64,000 nt of DNA from NCBI GenBank assembly GCA_019425015.1, contig JAHYYJ010000013.1, positions 1 to 64,000 on the forward strand, read 5' to 3'. The translations under genes and the position numbers were made by a program. Positions 1 to 7,970 of the stretch are shown piece after piece (position 1 is the first letter of the stretch; each line of letters opens with the position of its first letter). The stretch is from Collinsella sp. (GTDB lineage: Bacteria; Actinomycetota; Coriobacteriia; Coriobacteriales; Coriobacteriaceae). The notes under the pieces were generated by a model, which saw nothing but the letters and a program-made list of their open reading frames with translations, was not told where the DNA came from and did not search any database.

Positions 1-86
1 TACCGCCTCGCGGTGACATCGTTTTTATGTCAACCTTGGTCTAACAGAGCCAAACGGAAAGGGCCTACGCGCAATCAAGCATCTAT

Positions 87-947
87 TTACTTGATGTTGT
101 ACTTAGCCATGAGGGCGTCAACGGTACCGTCGTCGGTCAGGTCCTTGATGGCCTGGTTGATGTCGTCCTTGAGCTTGGTGTTGCCCTGGTTGATGGCGAT
201 GGCGTACTCCTCGCCGGTGCTGATCTGCTTGATAGTCTGGCAGGTGTTGAACTGCTCGGCGGTCAGCTGGCTGGCAACGGAGCGGTTGGTGACTACGGCG
301 TCGCCCTTATCGGACTGCAGGGCGCCGAAGCACTCGGTAGCGTCCTTGTAAGGAACGATCTTGGCCTTGGGGAAGTTTTCCTGGGCAAAGGCCTCGGCGG
401 TCGAGCCAGACTGGACGATGATGGTAGCGTCAGCGTTGTTGAGCTTCTCGCTGAAGTTGTCGGCCGTGATGTCGGTATTATCGACCTTGGTCACGATAGC
501 CTGATCGTCCATGTAGTAGGAATCGGAGAAAGTGACTTCCTTCTCACGCTCGGGCGTGTCGGTGATAGCCGCGATGGAGACGTCATACTTAGCGCCCGAA
601 GCGACGCCCGGAACCAGCGTGTCAAAGTCATTGTTGACATACTCGACATCCAGGCCCAGCTTGTCGCCGATAGCCTTGATGAGCTCAAGGTCAAAGCCCT
701 GATAATCACCGTTGTCATCCTTGTACTCAAACGGGGCGTACTCGGCAGAGGTGCCGACGGTCAGCGTGCCGTCCTTGACGAGCGCGTACTCCTTGGAGCC
801 GTCGACCTTTTCGACCTTAGCGTCGTCAGAGCTGCTGGAACCGGCATCAGAACCAGAGGTGGCGTTGGACGAGCCGCAGCCCGTCAGAGCGAGGGCGAGC
901 GCCATAGCACCCGTGGCGGCAAATGCGCCAAGCTTCTTCAGCTTCAT
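87..947 (-). CDS. Polar amino-acid ABC transporter substrate-binding lipoprotein
   Basis: This is a 286-residue extracellular solute receptor of the SBP_bac_3 family, which captures an amino acid and delivers it to a membrane permease. The N-terminus is a lipoprotein signal (MKLKKLGAFAATGAMALALA followed by LTGCGSS), so Cys at about residue 23 should be lipidated. The mature part has the family's EYAPFEY segment and a 'GFDLELIKAIGDKLG' type lobe. I start at 947, where AAGGAG lies six to seven bases upstream, rather than at a longer in-frame start. The matching permease and ATPase are not in view and would lie beyond position 1. The exact ligand cannot be told. Confidence 0.93.
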   Translation of the reverse strand: MKLKKLGAFAATGAMALALALTGCGSSNATSGSDAGSSSSDDAKVEKVDGSKEYALVKDGTLTVGTSAEYAPFEYKDDNGDYQGFDLELIKAIGDKLGLDVEYVNNDFDTLVPGVASGAKYDVSIAAITDTPEREKEVTFSDSYYMDDQAIVTKVDNTDITADNFSEKLNNADATIIVQSGSTAEAFAQENFPKAKIVPYKDATECFGALQSDKGDAVVTNRSVASQLTAEQFNTCQTIKQISTGEEYAIAINQGNTKLKDDINQAIKDLTDDGTVDALMAKYNIK

Positions 948-1004
948 AATCAGTCTCCTTCCAATGACCTCATGTGATTCAGAGGTCTGCAAAAACTGAG
1001 GGTT

Positions 1005-1033
1005 ATTATGCACCCGCTTGGAAGAACCTGCAA
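1005..1033 (-). promoter_or_regulatory. Sigma-70-type promoter of the amino-acid binding protein gene
   Basis: On the minus strand a -35 box TTGCAG (1028-1033) is followed after 17 bases by a -10 box CATAAT (1005-1010). It lies about 60 bases upstream of the lipoprotein start, so that gene can be transcribed separately from nfo upstream. Confidence 0.6.
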
Positions 1034-1094
1034 TTAGAAAACTGATTGAAACAAACCCATAACGTGAATGGAGCACTCCACTTTATGTCAGCTA

Positions 1095-1961
1095 TTACTG
1101 CTGCAACGACCTTAACAGTTTGATTTCAGCCTCATAACCTGCAAGTTCGTTCGGTGTCTCCAAAATGAATGGCAATGCGCGCAAGCAGCCATTCGATACA
1201 ATATTCTGCATAACCTGCATACCGCCGCCAAACTCTTCGCTACCCAGGTAGCCCTTACCGATGCATTCGTGGCGGTCCTTATGGGCGCCGCAGGGGTTCT
1301 TGGAGTCATTGATATGCACGGTGCGCAGGCGCTCGATACCCACCACACGATCGAACTCGTCAAGCACACCGTCAAGATCGTGAACGATGTCATAGCCGGC
1401 GTCATTCACATGGCAGGTGTCCAAGCAAACGCCCAACTTGGCCGACAGCTCGGGGCGCTTGTCGGCAACGCCCTCGATGATGAGTGCCAGCTCCTCAAAG
1501 CTGCGGCCCACCTCGGTGCCCTTGCCGGCCATGGTCTCGAGCAGCACCGTCGTCTGCTGGCCCTCAAACATCACCTGGCACAGGGTGTCGACGATCATCT
1601 GAATACCGGCGTCGGGGCCCTTCCCCACATGCGCACCGGGATGGAAATTGTAGTAGTTGCCGGGCAGCGCCTCCATGCGCTGCAAATCTTCCGCCATAGC
1701 CTCCAAGGCAAACTCGCGCGCCCGCTCCTTAGCGGAGCAGGGGTTATAGGTATACGGGGCATGCGCCACCAGCGGTCCAAAGTCGTTTTGCGCCATAAGC
1801 TCGCGCAGGGCCGCCACGTCATCCATGTCAAGGTCTTTTGCCTTGCCACCGCGCGGGTTGCGCGTAAAGAACGCAAAGGTATTGGCACCAATGGACAACG
1901 CCGTCTCCCCCATTGCCCGATAGCCCTTCGTCGTCGAAAGATGACACCCGATCGTCAGCAT
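1095..1961 (-). CDS. nfo: Endonuclease IV (AP endonuclease)
   Basis: This is a 288-residue DNA repair enzyme that cuts 5' of abasic sites, with the usual family length. The three-zinc site of the TIM barrel is visible in order: AHAPY, NFHPG, LLETMAGKG, CLDTCH followed by NDAGYD, HINDSK, KDRH and a final LETPN. All histidine, aspartate and glutamate ligands expected of the family are present. The start ATG at 1961 has GGGGGAG upstream. Repeat A1 lies directly upstream, between this gene and the preceding oxidoreductase gene. Confidence 0.97.
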   Translation of the reverse strand: MLTIGCHLSTTKGYRAMGETALSIGANTFAFFTRNPRGGKAKDLDMDDVAALRELMAQNDFGPLVAHAPYTYNPCSAKERAREFALEAMAEDLQRMEALPGNYYNFHPGAHVGKGPDAGIQMIVDTLCQVMFEGQQTTVLLETMAGKGTEVGRSFEELALIIEGVADKRPELSAKLGVCLDTCHVNDAGYDIVHDLDGVLDEFDRVVGIERLRTVHINDSKNPCGAHKDRHECIGKGYLGSEEFGGGMQVMQNIVSNGCLRALPFILETPNELAGYEAEIKLLRSLQQ

Positions 1962-1981
1962 CTCCAGCTCCCCCTCATCAG

Positions 1982-2060
1982 TTGCGGTGAAATACGGTCT
2001 ATTGGTGCCTTATTTTGGCGCAAACAGACCGTATTCCACCGCAAGATATAAAAGGGGCAT
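1982..2060 (-). repeat. Intergenic hairpin repeat, family A, copy 1
   Basis: A 19-bp inverted repeat (1982-2000 with 2026-2044) encloses a 25-base loop. Its single imperfection is a G-U pair when read on the minus strand. The outer flank reads CCCTTTTATATC on the minus strand just before the stem. Copy 2 at 3146-3224 has the same flank and loop (TTTGCG then CA.AATA.GGC) but a different stem sequence that is also self-complementary. It sits between a stop and a start codon on the minus strand. Confidence 0.8.
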
Positions 2061-2110
2061 CAGGGGCACGGTCCGCCGAGCCCCCCCCCCTTGAGCAGCA
2101 GCACCGCAGC

Positions 2111-3130
2111 CTAGAGCGTCAAGCAAATCGCATCGATGATCTGCGCGCAGCGCTGTGTGGCGGCAAGGGGCATGACGGGACTCTCGAGTTTCCCCGCCCG
2201 GATGAGCTGAGTCGCATGCGAAGCTTCGCCGTAAAAATCATCGACCTCAAATGGGGCGTCGATTTCGAGCACTCGACCGTCGGAGTACTTCACATGGGCG
2301 AGCTCGGGGCGATGGAGGCGCTCGATTTCCAACGAACCCCGTTCGCAGGCAATCGTTAATCGGCTTTCATATGCTGATTTGCCGTCGCACACCATATGAA
2401 TGGGTATACCGCCGACACTCATATGAATCTCATCGGCCCAATCCACGCGGCCGCCCGATACGTCACGCCAGCGAACTTCACGAGACGAAACATCGCACGC
2501 ACCCGCAAGCAAATCCTCAAACCACCCGACCGCATAGCAGCCCATGTCATATAGACAGCCGCCCTGCAACGGATCGAGCAGATAACTCGAAGGGAACTCA
2601 CCATAATCGAGTTTTTGCACGCTTTCGATCGAGACGATACAGCCGAGCTCGCCCGACGCAAGCAAGTCCTCCACGCGAGTGCGCATCGGGCAAAACCGAT
2701 TCTTCATCGCCTCCATAAACAGCACGCCGCACTCGCGAGAGGCGGAGGCAATCGAGAGAGCCTCTTCCTCACTCAAAACGGCCGGCTTTTCGCACAGCAC
2801 GGCCTTTCCGGCGCGCAGCGCGCGACAGGCCCAACGCGTATGCATACCATGCGGAAGAGCCAAGTAGATTGCGTCGACATCGGGGTCGGCAATCAGCGCA
2901 TCATAAGCCGCATCGCCGCCATCGTCAGCCGTGACATAACTGTGCGCAGCATCGATCGAAAACGCCCTGCAAAACTCCTCAACATGCGAAGGAGTGCGAC
3001 CGGCGGCAGCCACAAGCCGTGCCCTGTCGACCTTCTTGAGCGACGATGCAAATCGATGCGAAATGTGCCCAGCGCCCAAAACGCCCCAACGAACCTCACG
3101 CAAATCATCACATGAATCCCGATGGCCCAC
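2111..3130 (-). CDS. Gfo/Idh/MocA-family NAD(P)-dependent oxidoreductase
   Basis: This is a 339-residue dehydrogenase of the glucose-fructose oxidoreductase / inositol dehydrogenase family. The Rossmann nucleotide site is WGVLGAGHISHRF near the N-terminus, followed by the family motif 'LPHGMHTRWACRALRAGKAVLCEKPAV', split here as LPHGMHTRWACRALRAGK and VLCEKPAV; the EKP lysine is conserved. I choose the GTG at 3130 because AAGGGAG precedes it and the upstream in-frame sequence runs into repeat A2. The substrate (a sugar, polyol or derivative) cannot be inferred. A second paralogue lies at 11120-12226. Confidence 0.88.
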   Translation of the reverse strand: MGHRDSCDDLREVRWGVLGAGHISHRFASSLKKVDRARLVAAAGRTPSHVEEFCRAFSIDAAHSYVTADDGGDAAYDALIADPDVDAIYLALPHGMHTRWACRALRAGKAVLCEKPAVLSEEEALSIASASRECGVLFMEAMKNRFCPMRTRVEDLLASGELGCIVSIESVQKLDYGEFPSSYLLDPLQGGCLYDMGCYAVGWFEDLLAGACDVSSREVRWRDVSGGRVDWADEIHMSVGGIPIHMVCDGKSAYESRLTIACERGSLEIERLHRPELAHVKYSDGRVLEIDAPFEVDDFYGEASHATQLIRAGKLESPVMPLAATQRCAQIIDAICLTL

Positions 3131-3145
3131 GACAGCTCCCTTCAG

Positions 3146-3224
3146 TTGCGACGAAATAGTTCCTGCTATCGCCCTATTCTGCCGCAAACAGGAACTATTC
3201 CATCACAAGATATAAAAGGGTCAT
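3146..3224 (-). repeat. Intergenic hairpin repeat, family A, copy 2
   Basis: A 20-bp inverted repeat (3146-3165 with 3189-3208). Its three imperfections are all G-U pairs when read on the minus strand, which suits an RNA hairpin. The stem core differs from copy 1 (AATAGTTCCTG here against AATACGGTCT there), but the loop and the TATAAAAGGG flank are shared. The flank overlaps the stop codon of the aldo/keto reductase gene, and the hairpin precedes the GTG start at 3130. Confidence 0.8.
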
Positions 3225-4411
3225 GAGGGGCGAGTTTTGCTGAAGACTTTAAGCGCGGCCGTTACGGGGCCAGGCTGGAAACGTCGGCGCGCGTCGTCGA
3301 GACGCTCGGGGATATCGATGTGTTGCGGGCAGTGACGCGCACATTTGCCGCACTTGACGCAATTGCTCACGAGCTTGGGCTCGCTCGTGCGCACCGCGCT
3401 CGCCGTAAAGTATTGCGACAGCCCCGTAAACCAGCTGTGCGCATAGCTCGCGTTGTAAGCGGCAAAGCAGCCGGGAATGTTAATACCCTTGGGACATGGC
3501 ATGCAGTAGCCGCATCCCGTGCAGGGCACGCGATTCGATTTTTCAAACTCCGCCAGCACACGTGCGATGGTATCGAGCTGCTCTGTCGTCATCGAATTCG
3601 GCAGTGCGCGATCCGCCAATGCCGCGTTCTCGTCCACCTGTGCGGTATCGGTCATGCCCGAAAGCAGCATCGTGACCTGAGGATGGTTCCACACCCACGA
3701 AAGTCCCCAGGCGGCAGGAGTGCGCAAATGCGGATCACGGGCGCCATCGAGCACGGCGCGGGCCCGCGGAGGCAGCTTGCCCGCCAGGCGTCCACCCAAA
3801 AGCGGCTCCATCACAAACACCGCGAGCCCGCGCTCCGCAGCCGCCATGAGTCCCGCCGTTCCCGCTTGGTAGCGCTCTCCAGCGTAGTTGTACTGGATCT
3901 GGCAAAAATCCCAGTCATACGCGTCAAGCATCGTGAGGAAGTCCGCGGCGCTGCCGTGGTACGAAAAACCTATCTGGCGAATACGCCCCGCAGCCTTTTG
4001 GTGCGCAATCCAGTCCTCGATGTCCAACGCCACCACGCGCTCCCACTGGGCGGGCGAGGTGATGTTGTGCATAAGGTAGTAGTCAATATGGTCGGTCCGC
4101 AAACGGTGCAGCTGCTCGTCAAAAAAGCGGTCGAAATCCTCCGCACATTTGCACGAAGCGTGCGGCAACTTAGTCGCCAGCAACACCCGGTCGCGCAGCC
4201 CCAAGCGCTCAAGTGAGGCGCCCACGCACACCTCGTTACCGGGATAGAGATACGCGGTATCCAGATAATTAATCCCCTGCTCCACCGCACGGGAAATGAT
4301 GGCATCGGTTGTCTTCGCATCGGGGTGTCCCGGCGCACCGGGAAACCTCATGCAGCCCAGACCCAGAGCGGATATTCGGTTACCACTTTTGGGGTCAACG
4401 CGGTATTGCAC
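3221..4411 (-). CDS. Aldo/keto reductase with C-terminal 4Fe-4S domain
   Basis: A 396-residue protein. An aldo/keto reductase barrel (about residues 10-290, with GLGCMRFPG and the DYYLMH region) is followed by a ferredoxin-like tail. The tail carries two cysteine clusters, CTGCGYCMPC and CVKCGKCARHC, expected to bind two 4Fe-4S centres. Members of this family occur widely in anaerobes and probably pass electrons between Fe-S and nicotinamide carriers; the substrate is unknown. I start at GTG 4411 because AAAGGAGGGG precedes it closely. A longer ATG start at 4429 would place that binding site inside the gene. Confidence 0.9.
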   Translation of the reverse strand: MQYRVDPKSGNRISALGLGCMRFPGAPGHPDAKTTDAIISRAVEQGINYLDTAYLYPGNEVCVGASLERLGLRDRVLLATKLPHASCKCAEDFDRFFDEQLHRLRTDHIDYYLMHNITSPAQWERVVALDIEDWIAHQKAAGRIRQIGFSYHGSAADFLTMLDAYDWDFCQIQYNYAGERYQAGTAGLMAAAERGLAVFVMEPLLGGRLAGKLPPRARAVLDGARDPHLRTPAAWGLSWVWNHPQVTMLLSGMTDTAQVDENAALADRALPNSMTTEQLDTIARVLAEFEKSNRVPCTGCGYCMPCPKGINIPGCFAAYNASYAHSWFTGLSQYFTASAVRTSEPKLVSNCVKCGKCARHCPQHIDIPERLDDARRRFQPGPVTAALKVFSKTRPS

Positions 4412-4574
4412 GGCCCCTCCTTTCGCCATCAGCACCCCGGCAAGACGAAACACAATGGTCACGCGGCCGAAACATCGTAGAATCGCAATCGAGAACGTAT
4501 CGTAACGCAGCAGAAATCGAGCTGTCACGGCACCGCTTTAACATCAGCAAAAAGCCCGATGAAAGGAGCCGCCC

Positions 4575-5345
4575 ATGCCCGCGCTCGACCTTTGGAACCT
4601 CGCCTCCCAGCTCAAAAGCAACGATTATCGCTGGGTCGACCTCACCCACACGCTCTCATGCGACACCCCGCACTGGTTTGGCTTTAAGCCATTTGAGTCC
4701 ACCAAGCTCTTCGACTACCTGCCCGGCACGCCCGAGGACATGCTCGCGCCCATGCGTTGCTTCCAGTATTCGGTCGCCTCGCAGTACGGCACCCACGTCG
4801 ACGCGCCGCGCCACTTCCATGTCGAGGGTCGTTCCCTTGGAGAGATTGAACCCATCGAGTTTATGCATCCGCTCTGCGTGATCGACAAGCATGAGGAGTG
4901 CGCCGCGAATCCCGACTTTATCCTGACCATCGAGGACCTCAAAGCTTGGGAGGATGAGCACGGTCGCATTCCCGAGGACGCTTTCGTCGCCTTCCGCTCC
5001 GACTGGTCCAAGCTCGCCGACCTCGAGAACAAGGACGAGGACGGCCAGCCCCACTACCCCGGCTGGGACCTCGGCGCCATCAAGTGGCTCGTTGAAGAGC
5101 GCGACATCGGCGCCATCGGCCACGAGCCGGCTGACACCGACCCGGCGAGCGTGACCACGCGTGAGGACGCCTACCCCTACCCCGGCGAACAGTACATCCT
5201 CTCGGTCGACCGCTATCAGATCGAGGTCATGGACCATCTAGACGAGCTTCCCGCCACGGGCGCCGTCATCTTCTGCACCTTCCCCAAGGTGCGTGATGGC
5301 GTCGGATATCCCGCACGTGTCTTTGCGGTCTGCCCCGCGTCATAA
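4575..5345 (+). CDS. Cyclase family protein (kynurenine formamidase-like fold)
   Basis: A 256-residue putative metal-dependent hydrolase of the cyclase / kynurenine formamidase family (COG1878). The N-terminal DLTHTLS and the signature GTHVDAPRHF are present. The residue where the family usually has the first histidine of HxGTHxDAP is glutamine (SQYGTH), so metal binding may differ. A second motif, GHEPADTDPAS, is in the second half. The start ATG has AAAGGAG about 9 bases upstream. It is transcribed divergently from the aldo/keto reductase and ends before an intrinsic terminator. Confidence 0.85.
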   Translation: MPALDLWNLASQLKSNDYRWVDLTHTLSCDTPHWFGFKPFESTKLFDYLPGTPEDMLAPMRCFQYSVASQYGTHVDAPRHFHVEGRSLGEIEPIEFMHPLCVIDKHEECAANPDFILTIEDLKAWEDEHGRIPEDAFVAFRSDWSKLADLENKDEDGQPHYPGWDLGAIKWLVEERDIGAIGHEPADTDPASVTTREDAYPYPGEQYILSVDRYQIEVMDHLDELPATGAVIFCTFPKVRDGVGYPARVFAVCPAS

Positions 5346-5418
5346 GTTCCCATGCGTTTGTTCTTCTAAATACGGCCATCCGGTGCACGCGACATGGCCC
5401 GGCGGCATACAATCCATC

Positions 5419-5446
5419 AGGCGCCCCATACGCGGGCGCCTTTTTA
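5419..5446 (+). terminator. Intrinsic terminator after the cyclase gene
   Basis: An 8-bp GC-rich stem AGGCGCCC / GGGCGCCT (5419-5426 with 5434-5441) is followed by a T run. It separates the cyclase gene from the following reductase gene, which starts 17 bases further on. Confidence 0.8.
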
Positions 5447-5462
5447 TGGGGAGATGATTCAC

Positions 5463-6377
5463 ATGCAGATCAACAAGGTCGCCTTCATCGGCAAGGGCGG
5501 CGTGGGCCTGCTCTACGGCAGCATGATCGCCCAAGCGCTCGGCAACGACGCCGTCGAATACATTATGGACGACGCTCGCTTTGAGCGCCATGCGAACGAC
5601 GCGCTCACCGTCAACGGCAAGCCCTGCGATCTCACGTCCGTCCGCGCCAGCGAGGCGACACCCGCCGATCTGGTCATCCTGACGGTCAAGACGACGGGGC
5701 TCAACCAAGCACTCAAGACCATGGAGCGCGTCATGGGACCCAACACGCTCATCGCCTCGCTGTGCAACGGCATCACCAGCGAGCAGAAGATTGCCGAGCG
5801 CTTTGGCTGGGAGCACACCGTCCTCGGAATCTGCCAAGGCATGGACGCTGTGTTTCTCAACGGCGCGCTCACCTTTACCAATGCGGGCGAGATCCGCTTT
5901 GGTGCGGCCGCCGGCACAGACCCCGCGACCGTCACCGCTATCGACGGGCTCTACACGCGCTGCGGCATCGCCCACACCGTCGAGGACGACATCGCCCACC
6001 GCATGTGGGCAAAACTTATGCTCAACGACGGCATCAACCAGACCTGCATGGCGTACGGCGGGACCTACGGAAGCGCCACGGAGCCGGGCTCCGAGCAGCG
6101 CCGCTGCTTTGTTTCCGCCATGCGCGAAACGCTTGCGGTCGCCAACGCCGAGGGTATCGAGCTCACCGAGGCAGACCTAACGCAAATGGTGCGTCTCATA
6201 AAAGGGCTCGACCCCGCCGGCATGCCCTCGATGGCGCAGGACCGCGTCGCTCAACGCAGAACCGAGGTCGAGGAATTTGCGGGTACCATCTGCCGCCTCG
6301 CGGCCAAGCACGGCATCCAGGTGCCGCAAAACGAATGGCTCTATTCGCGCATCCGCGAAATCGAGGCCAGCTGGTAG
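5463..6377 (+). CDS. Ketopantoate reductase family protein (ApbA/PanE-like)
   Basis: A 304-residue NAD(P)H-dependent reductase of the 2-dehydropantoate 2-reductase family. The N-terminal dinucleotide site is FIGKGGVGLLYGS. Central TVKTTGLNQAL and NGITSEQKIAERFG match the family, as does the C-terminal domain with 'KLMLND..NQTCMAYGGTYG' (K and N are the usual catalytic positions). The start ATG at 5463 has GGGGAG 8-9 bases upstream; an ATG three codons earlier is the alternative. No other pantothenate gene is nearby, so the true substrate may be another 2-oxo acid. Confidence 0.85.
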   Translation: MQINKVAFIGKGGVGLLYGSMIAQALGNDAVEYIMDDARFERHANDALTVNGKPCDLTSVRASEATPADLVILTVKTTGLNQALKTMERVMGPNTLIASLCNGITSEQKIAERFGWEHTVLGICQGMDAVFLNGALTFTNAGEIRFGAAAGTDPATVTAIDGLYTRCGIAHTVEDDIAHRMWAKLMLNDGINQTCMAYGGTYGSATEPGSEQRRCFVSAMRETLAVANAEGIELTEADLTQMVRLIKGLDPAGMPSMAQDRVAQRRTEVEEFAGTICRLAAKHGIQVPQNEWLYSRIREIEASW

Positions 6378-6414
6378 CGCCCGGCGTGCTACAGCCTACA
6401 GCCTCAATAGCAAA

Positions 6415-6453
6415 GCCGCCGCAAGGGGCACTCCCCTTGCGGCGGCTTCCTTC
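6415..6453 (+). terminator. Intrinsic terminator after the ketopantoate reductase gene
   Basis: A 14-bp perfect stem (6415-6428 with 6433-6446, GCCGCCGCAAGGGG and its complement) with a 4-base loop, followed by TTCCTTCTT. It lies between convergent genes. Confidence 0.85.
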
Positions 6454-6485
6454 TTCATCTATGGGCAAAACCAGCTTCACAACGG

Positions 6486-6692
6486 CTAGCGCCGCACCTG
6501 CGGCATCTCGTCCTCGTCATCGCGGCAAAGGGTCACGCCCGCGCTTCCCAGCAGCGCTGCTGCGATGAGCGCGCCGACCACAATAGGAGCAGCCCCGCAC
6601 GAGCCCTGCATGCCTACGACAAGCGCAGCTGTAGGGCCAAGACAGCCAAGTACCAATGCGACGGCGGCGATAGCGATATCTCGAGCGTTCAT
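6486..6692 (-). CDS. Small hypothetical membrane protein
   Basis: A 68-residue protein that I do not recognise. It has two predicted transmembrane segments (about residues 5-25, DIAIAAVALVLGCLG, and 34-55, APIVVGALIAAALLG), then a short charged tail, CRDDEDEMPQVRR. The start ATG at 6692 has GGAGGAAG upstream at slightly long spacing. It stands alone between a terminator and a secreted-protein gene. Confidence 0.55.
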   Translation of the reverse strand: MNARDIAIAAVALVLGCLGPTAALVVGMQGSCGAAPIVVGALIAAALLGSAGVTLCRDDEDEMPQVRR

Positions 6693-6883
6693 GAGACCAC
6701 TTCCTCCACGGGAAAGACTTTGTTTCTCATGACTTAGTGTGCCCCGCGCCCATATGCCCAACGTAGTGCCACGGTAAGGGCTCTGTTAACCCAAATACAA
6801 ATATAAAACGAGCGCCTTTACGTTGCCCGAAAGCTCGATAAAGACGCCCGCCCATCATGTGCCTATTTTGCTCTGATGGCAGA

Positions 6884-7660
6884 TTACCAACCGGTGTAGT
6901 AGTCGGTGGTTCCGGCGGCGCAGCCGGAGTCATAGACCTTGCAATCACCCTTGGAGCCCGTAAAGGTCGAGCCCTGGGCCATATCGCCCGCGGCAACAAC
7001 GTAATAGCCGTCGGAATCGCGCCAGAAGCCCTCAGAATCCTGCGTCCATTCGCCCGTGCGGTGGTGATACAACACGTTGCTGCTGTAATAGGTCTCACGG
7101 CGCCCGTTGTAGTTATTGACACCCGCAGAGCGCGTCAGGCCCGATCCGTTCGCGTAGGACGCGGCAGACGCGTAGGACGGAGTGTAACCGGCGTTGTAGT
7201 ACGAAGCCTGGGCGGCCTCGGCAGCCTCCGCCTCGGCTGCGGCGGCCTCGAGCGCTTCGCGCTTGGCATTCTCAAGCGCAGTGCGCAGCTCATCGAGCTC
7301 GGTCGACTTCGCGTCGACCTCCCCCATCGTCAACAGACTACCCGCACCGTCGATACAACCCTGCAGCACAGCGCGCTCGTCATCGGTAGCATAGTCGCCA
7401 TACATATTCATAATGATCTGAGCGCGCATCTCAAGGGAATCGCGCTTGGCCTCCATCGAGGCGTTCCACTCCTGCATGGAACCATAACCATCGCCGCGAT
7501 AATCAACGGGCTGTACCAGCGTCGCCTCGGACGGCGTAGATCCAACCGTATCGGACAGTGTTGCCGCGTGGGCATCAGTTGCGCCGGCGCCTGCCAAAAG
7601 TGCCACGGTCAGAGCGGCGGAAAGGGCAGCGGCTTTCGGTTTTCGTGAATCGATCCTCAT
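6884..7660 (-). CDS. Putative secreted cell-surface protein
   Basis: A 258-residue exported protein of unknown function. A signal peptide (MRIDSRKPKAAALSAALTV then AHAATLS, cleavage near residue 32) is followed by a helical region rich in Ala and Glu (about residues 100-150), likely a coiled coil. A Tyr/Ser/Gly-rich linker and a compact C-terminal domain ending WRDSDGYYVVAAGDM..KVYDSGCAAGTTDYYTGW follow. That tail resembles the 3D / double-psi barrel modules of some cell-wall hydrolases (VYDSG, TDYYT), but I cannot confirm this. The start ATG at 7660 has GGAGG at rather long spacing. Confidence 0.65.
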   Translation of the reverse strand: MRIDSRKPKAAALSAALTVALLAGAGATDAHAATLSDTVGSTPSEATLVQPVDYRGDGYGSMQEWNASMEAKRDSLEMRAQIIMNMYGDYATDDERAVLQGCIDGAGSLLTMGEVDAKSTELDELRTALENAKREALEAAAAEAEAAEAAQASYYNAGYTPSYASAASYANGSGLTRSAGVNNYNGRRETYYSSNVLYHHRTGEWTQDSEGFWRDSDGYYVVAAGDMAQGSTFTGSKGDCKVYDSGCAAGTTDYYTGW

Positions 7661-7970
7661 GTAGCTGGAAACCTCCGTAGTGCGTTTTTGCTGCGTTTGA
7701 GCTGCGTGTGATTCGATCGCGCTGCATAGTACCTCGAGCAAATCGCGACCTGCGGTTTTACTCAAAAGGCGCACGTCAATTGCGTAAAACTCACATCCTC
7801 TCAACAGGAGTTTTCCACAACTCAAATGCATAAAGCATGCCAAAACCCTGTAATAGCGCCCTTCCTATGCAAAAAAGACGCCTGCGCAACCATTGCTTGC
7901 GCAGGCGCCTTGAGCAGGCATTTATGCAGTTATACCTATCGAGTCGCAAGGGGTCCTTGCACAAGTCGCC
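7661..7970. other. Intergenic region, no gene seen
   Basis: About 310 bases between the secreted-protein start and the sulfhydrylase stop. It holds the leader of the secreted-protein gene and the sulfhydrylase terminator at 7872-7907. The remainder is relatively AT-rich around 7780-7870 and shows no other element I can support. Confidence 0.6.
7872..7907 (-). terminator. Intrinsic terminator of the sulfhydrylase gene
   Basis: An 11-bp perfect stem CGCCTGCGCAA / TTGCGCAGGCG (7879-7889 with 7897-7907). On the minus strand it is followed by a TCTTTTTT run. It lies about 65 bases past the sulfhydrylase stop. Confidence 0.85.
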
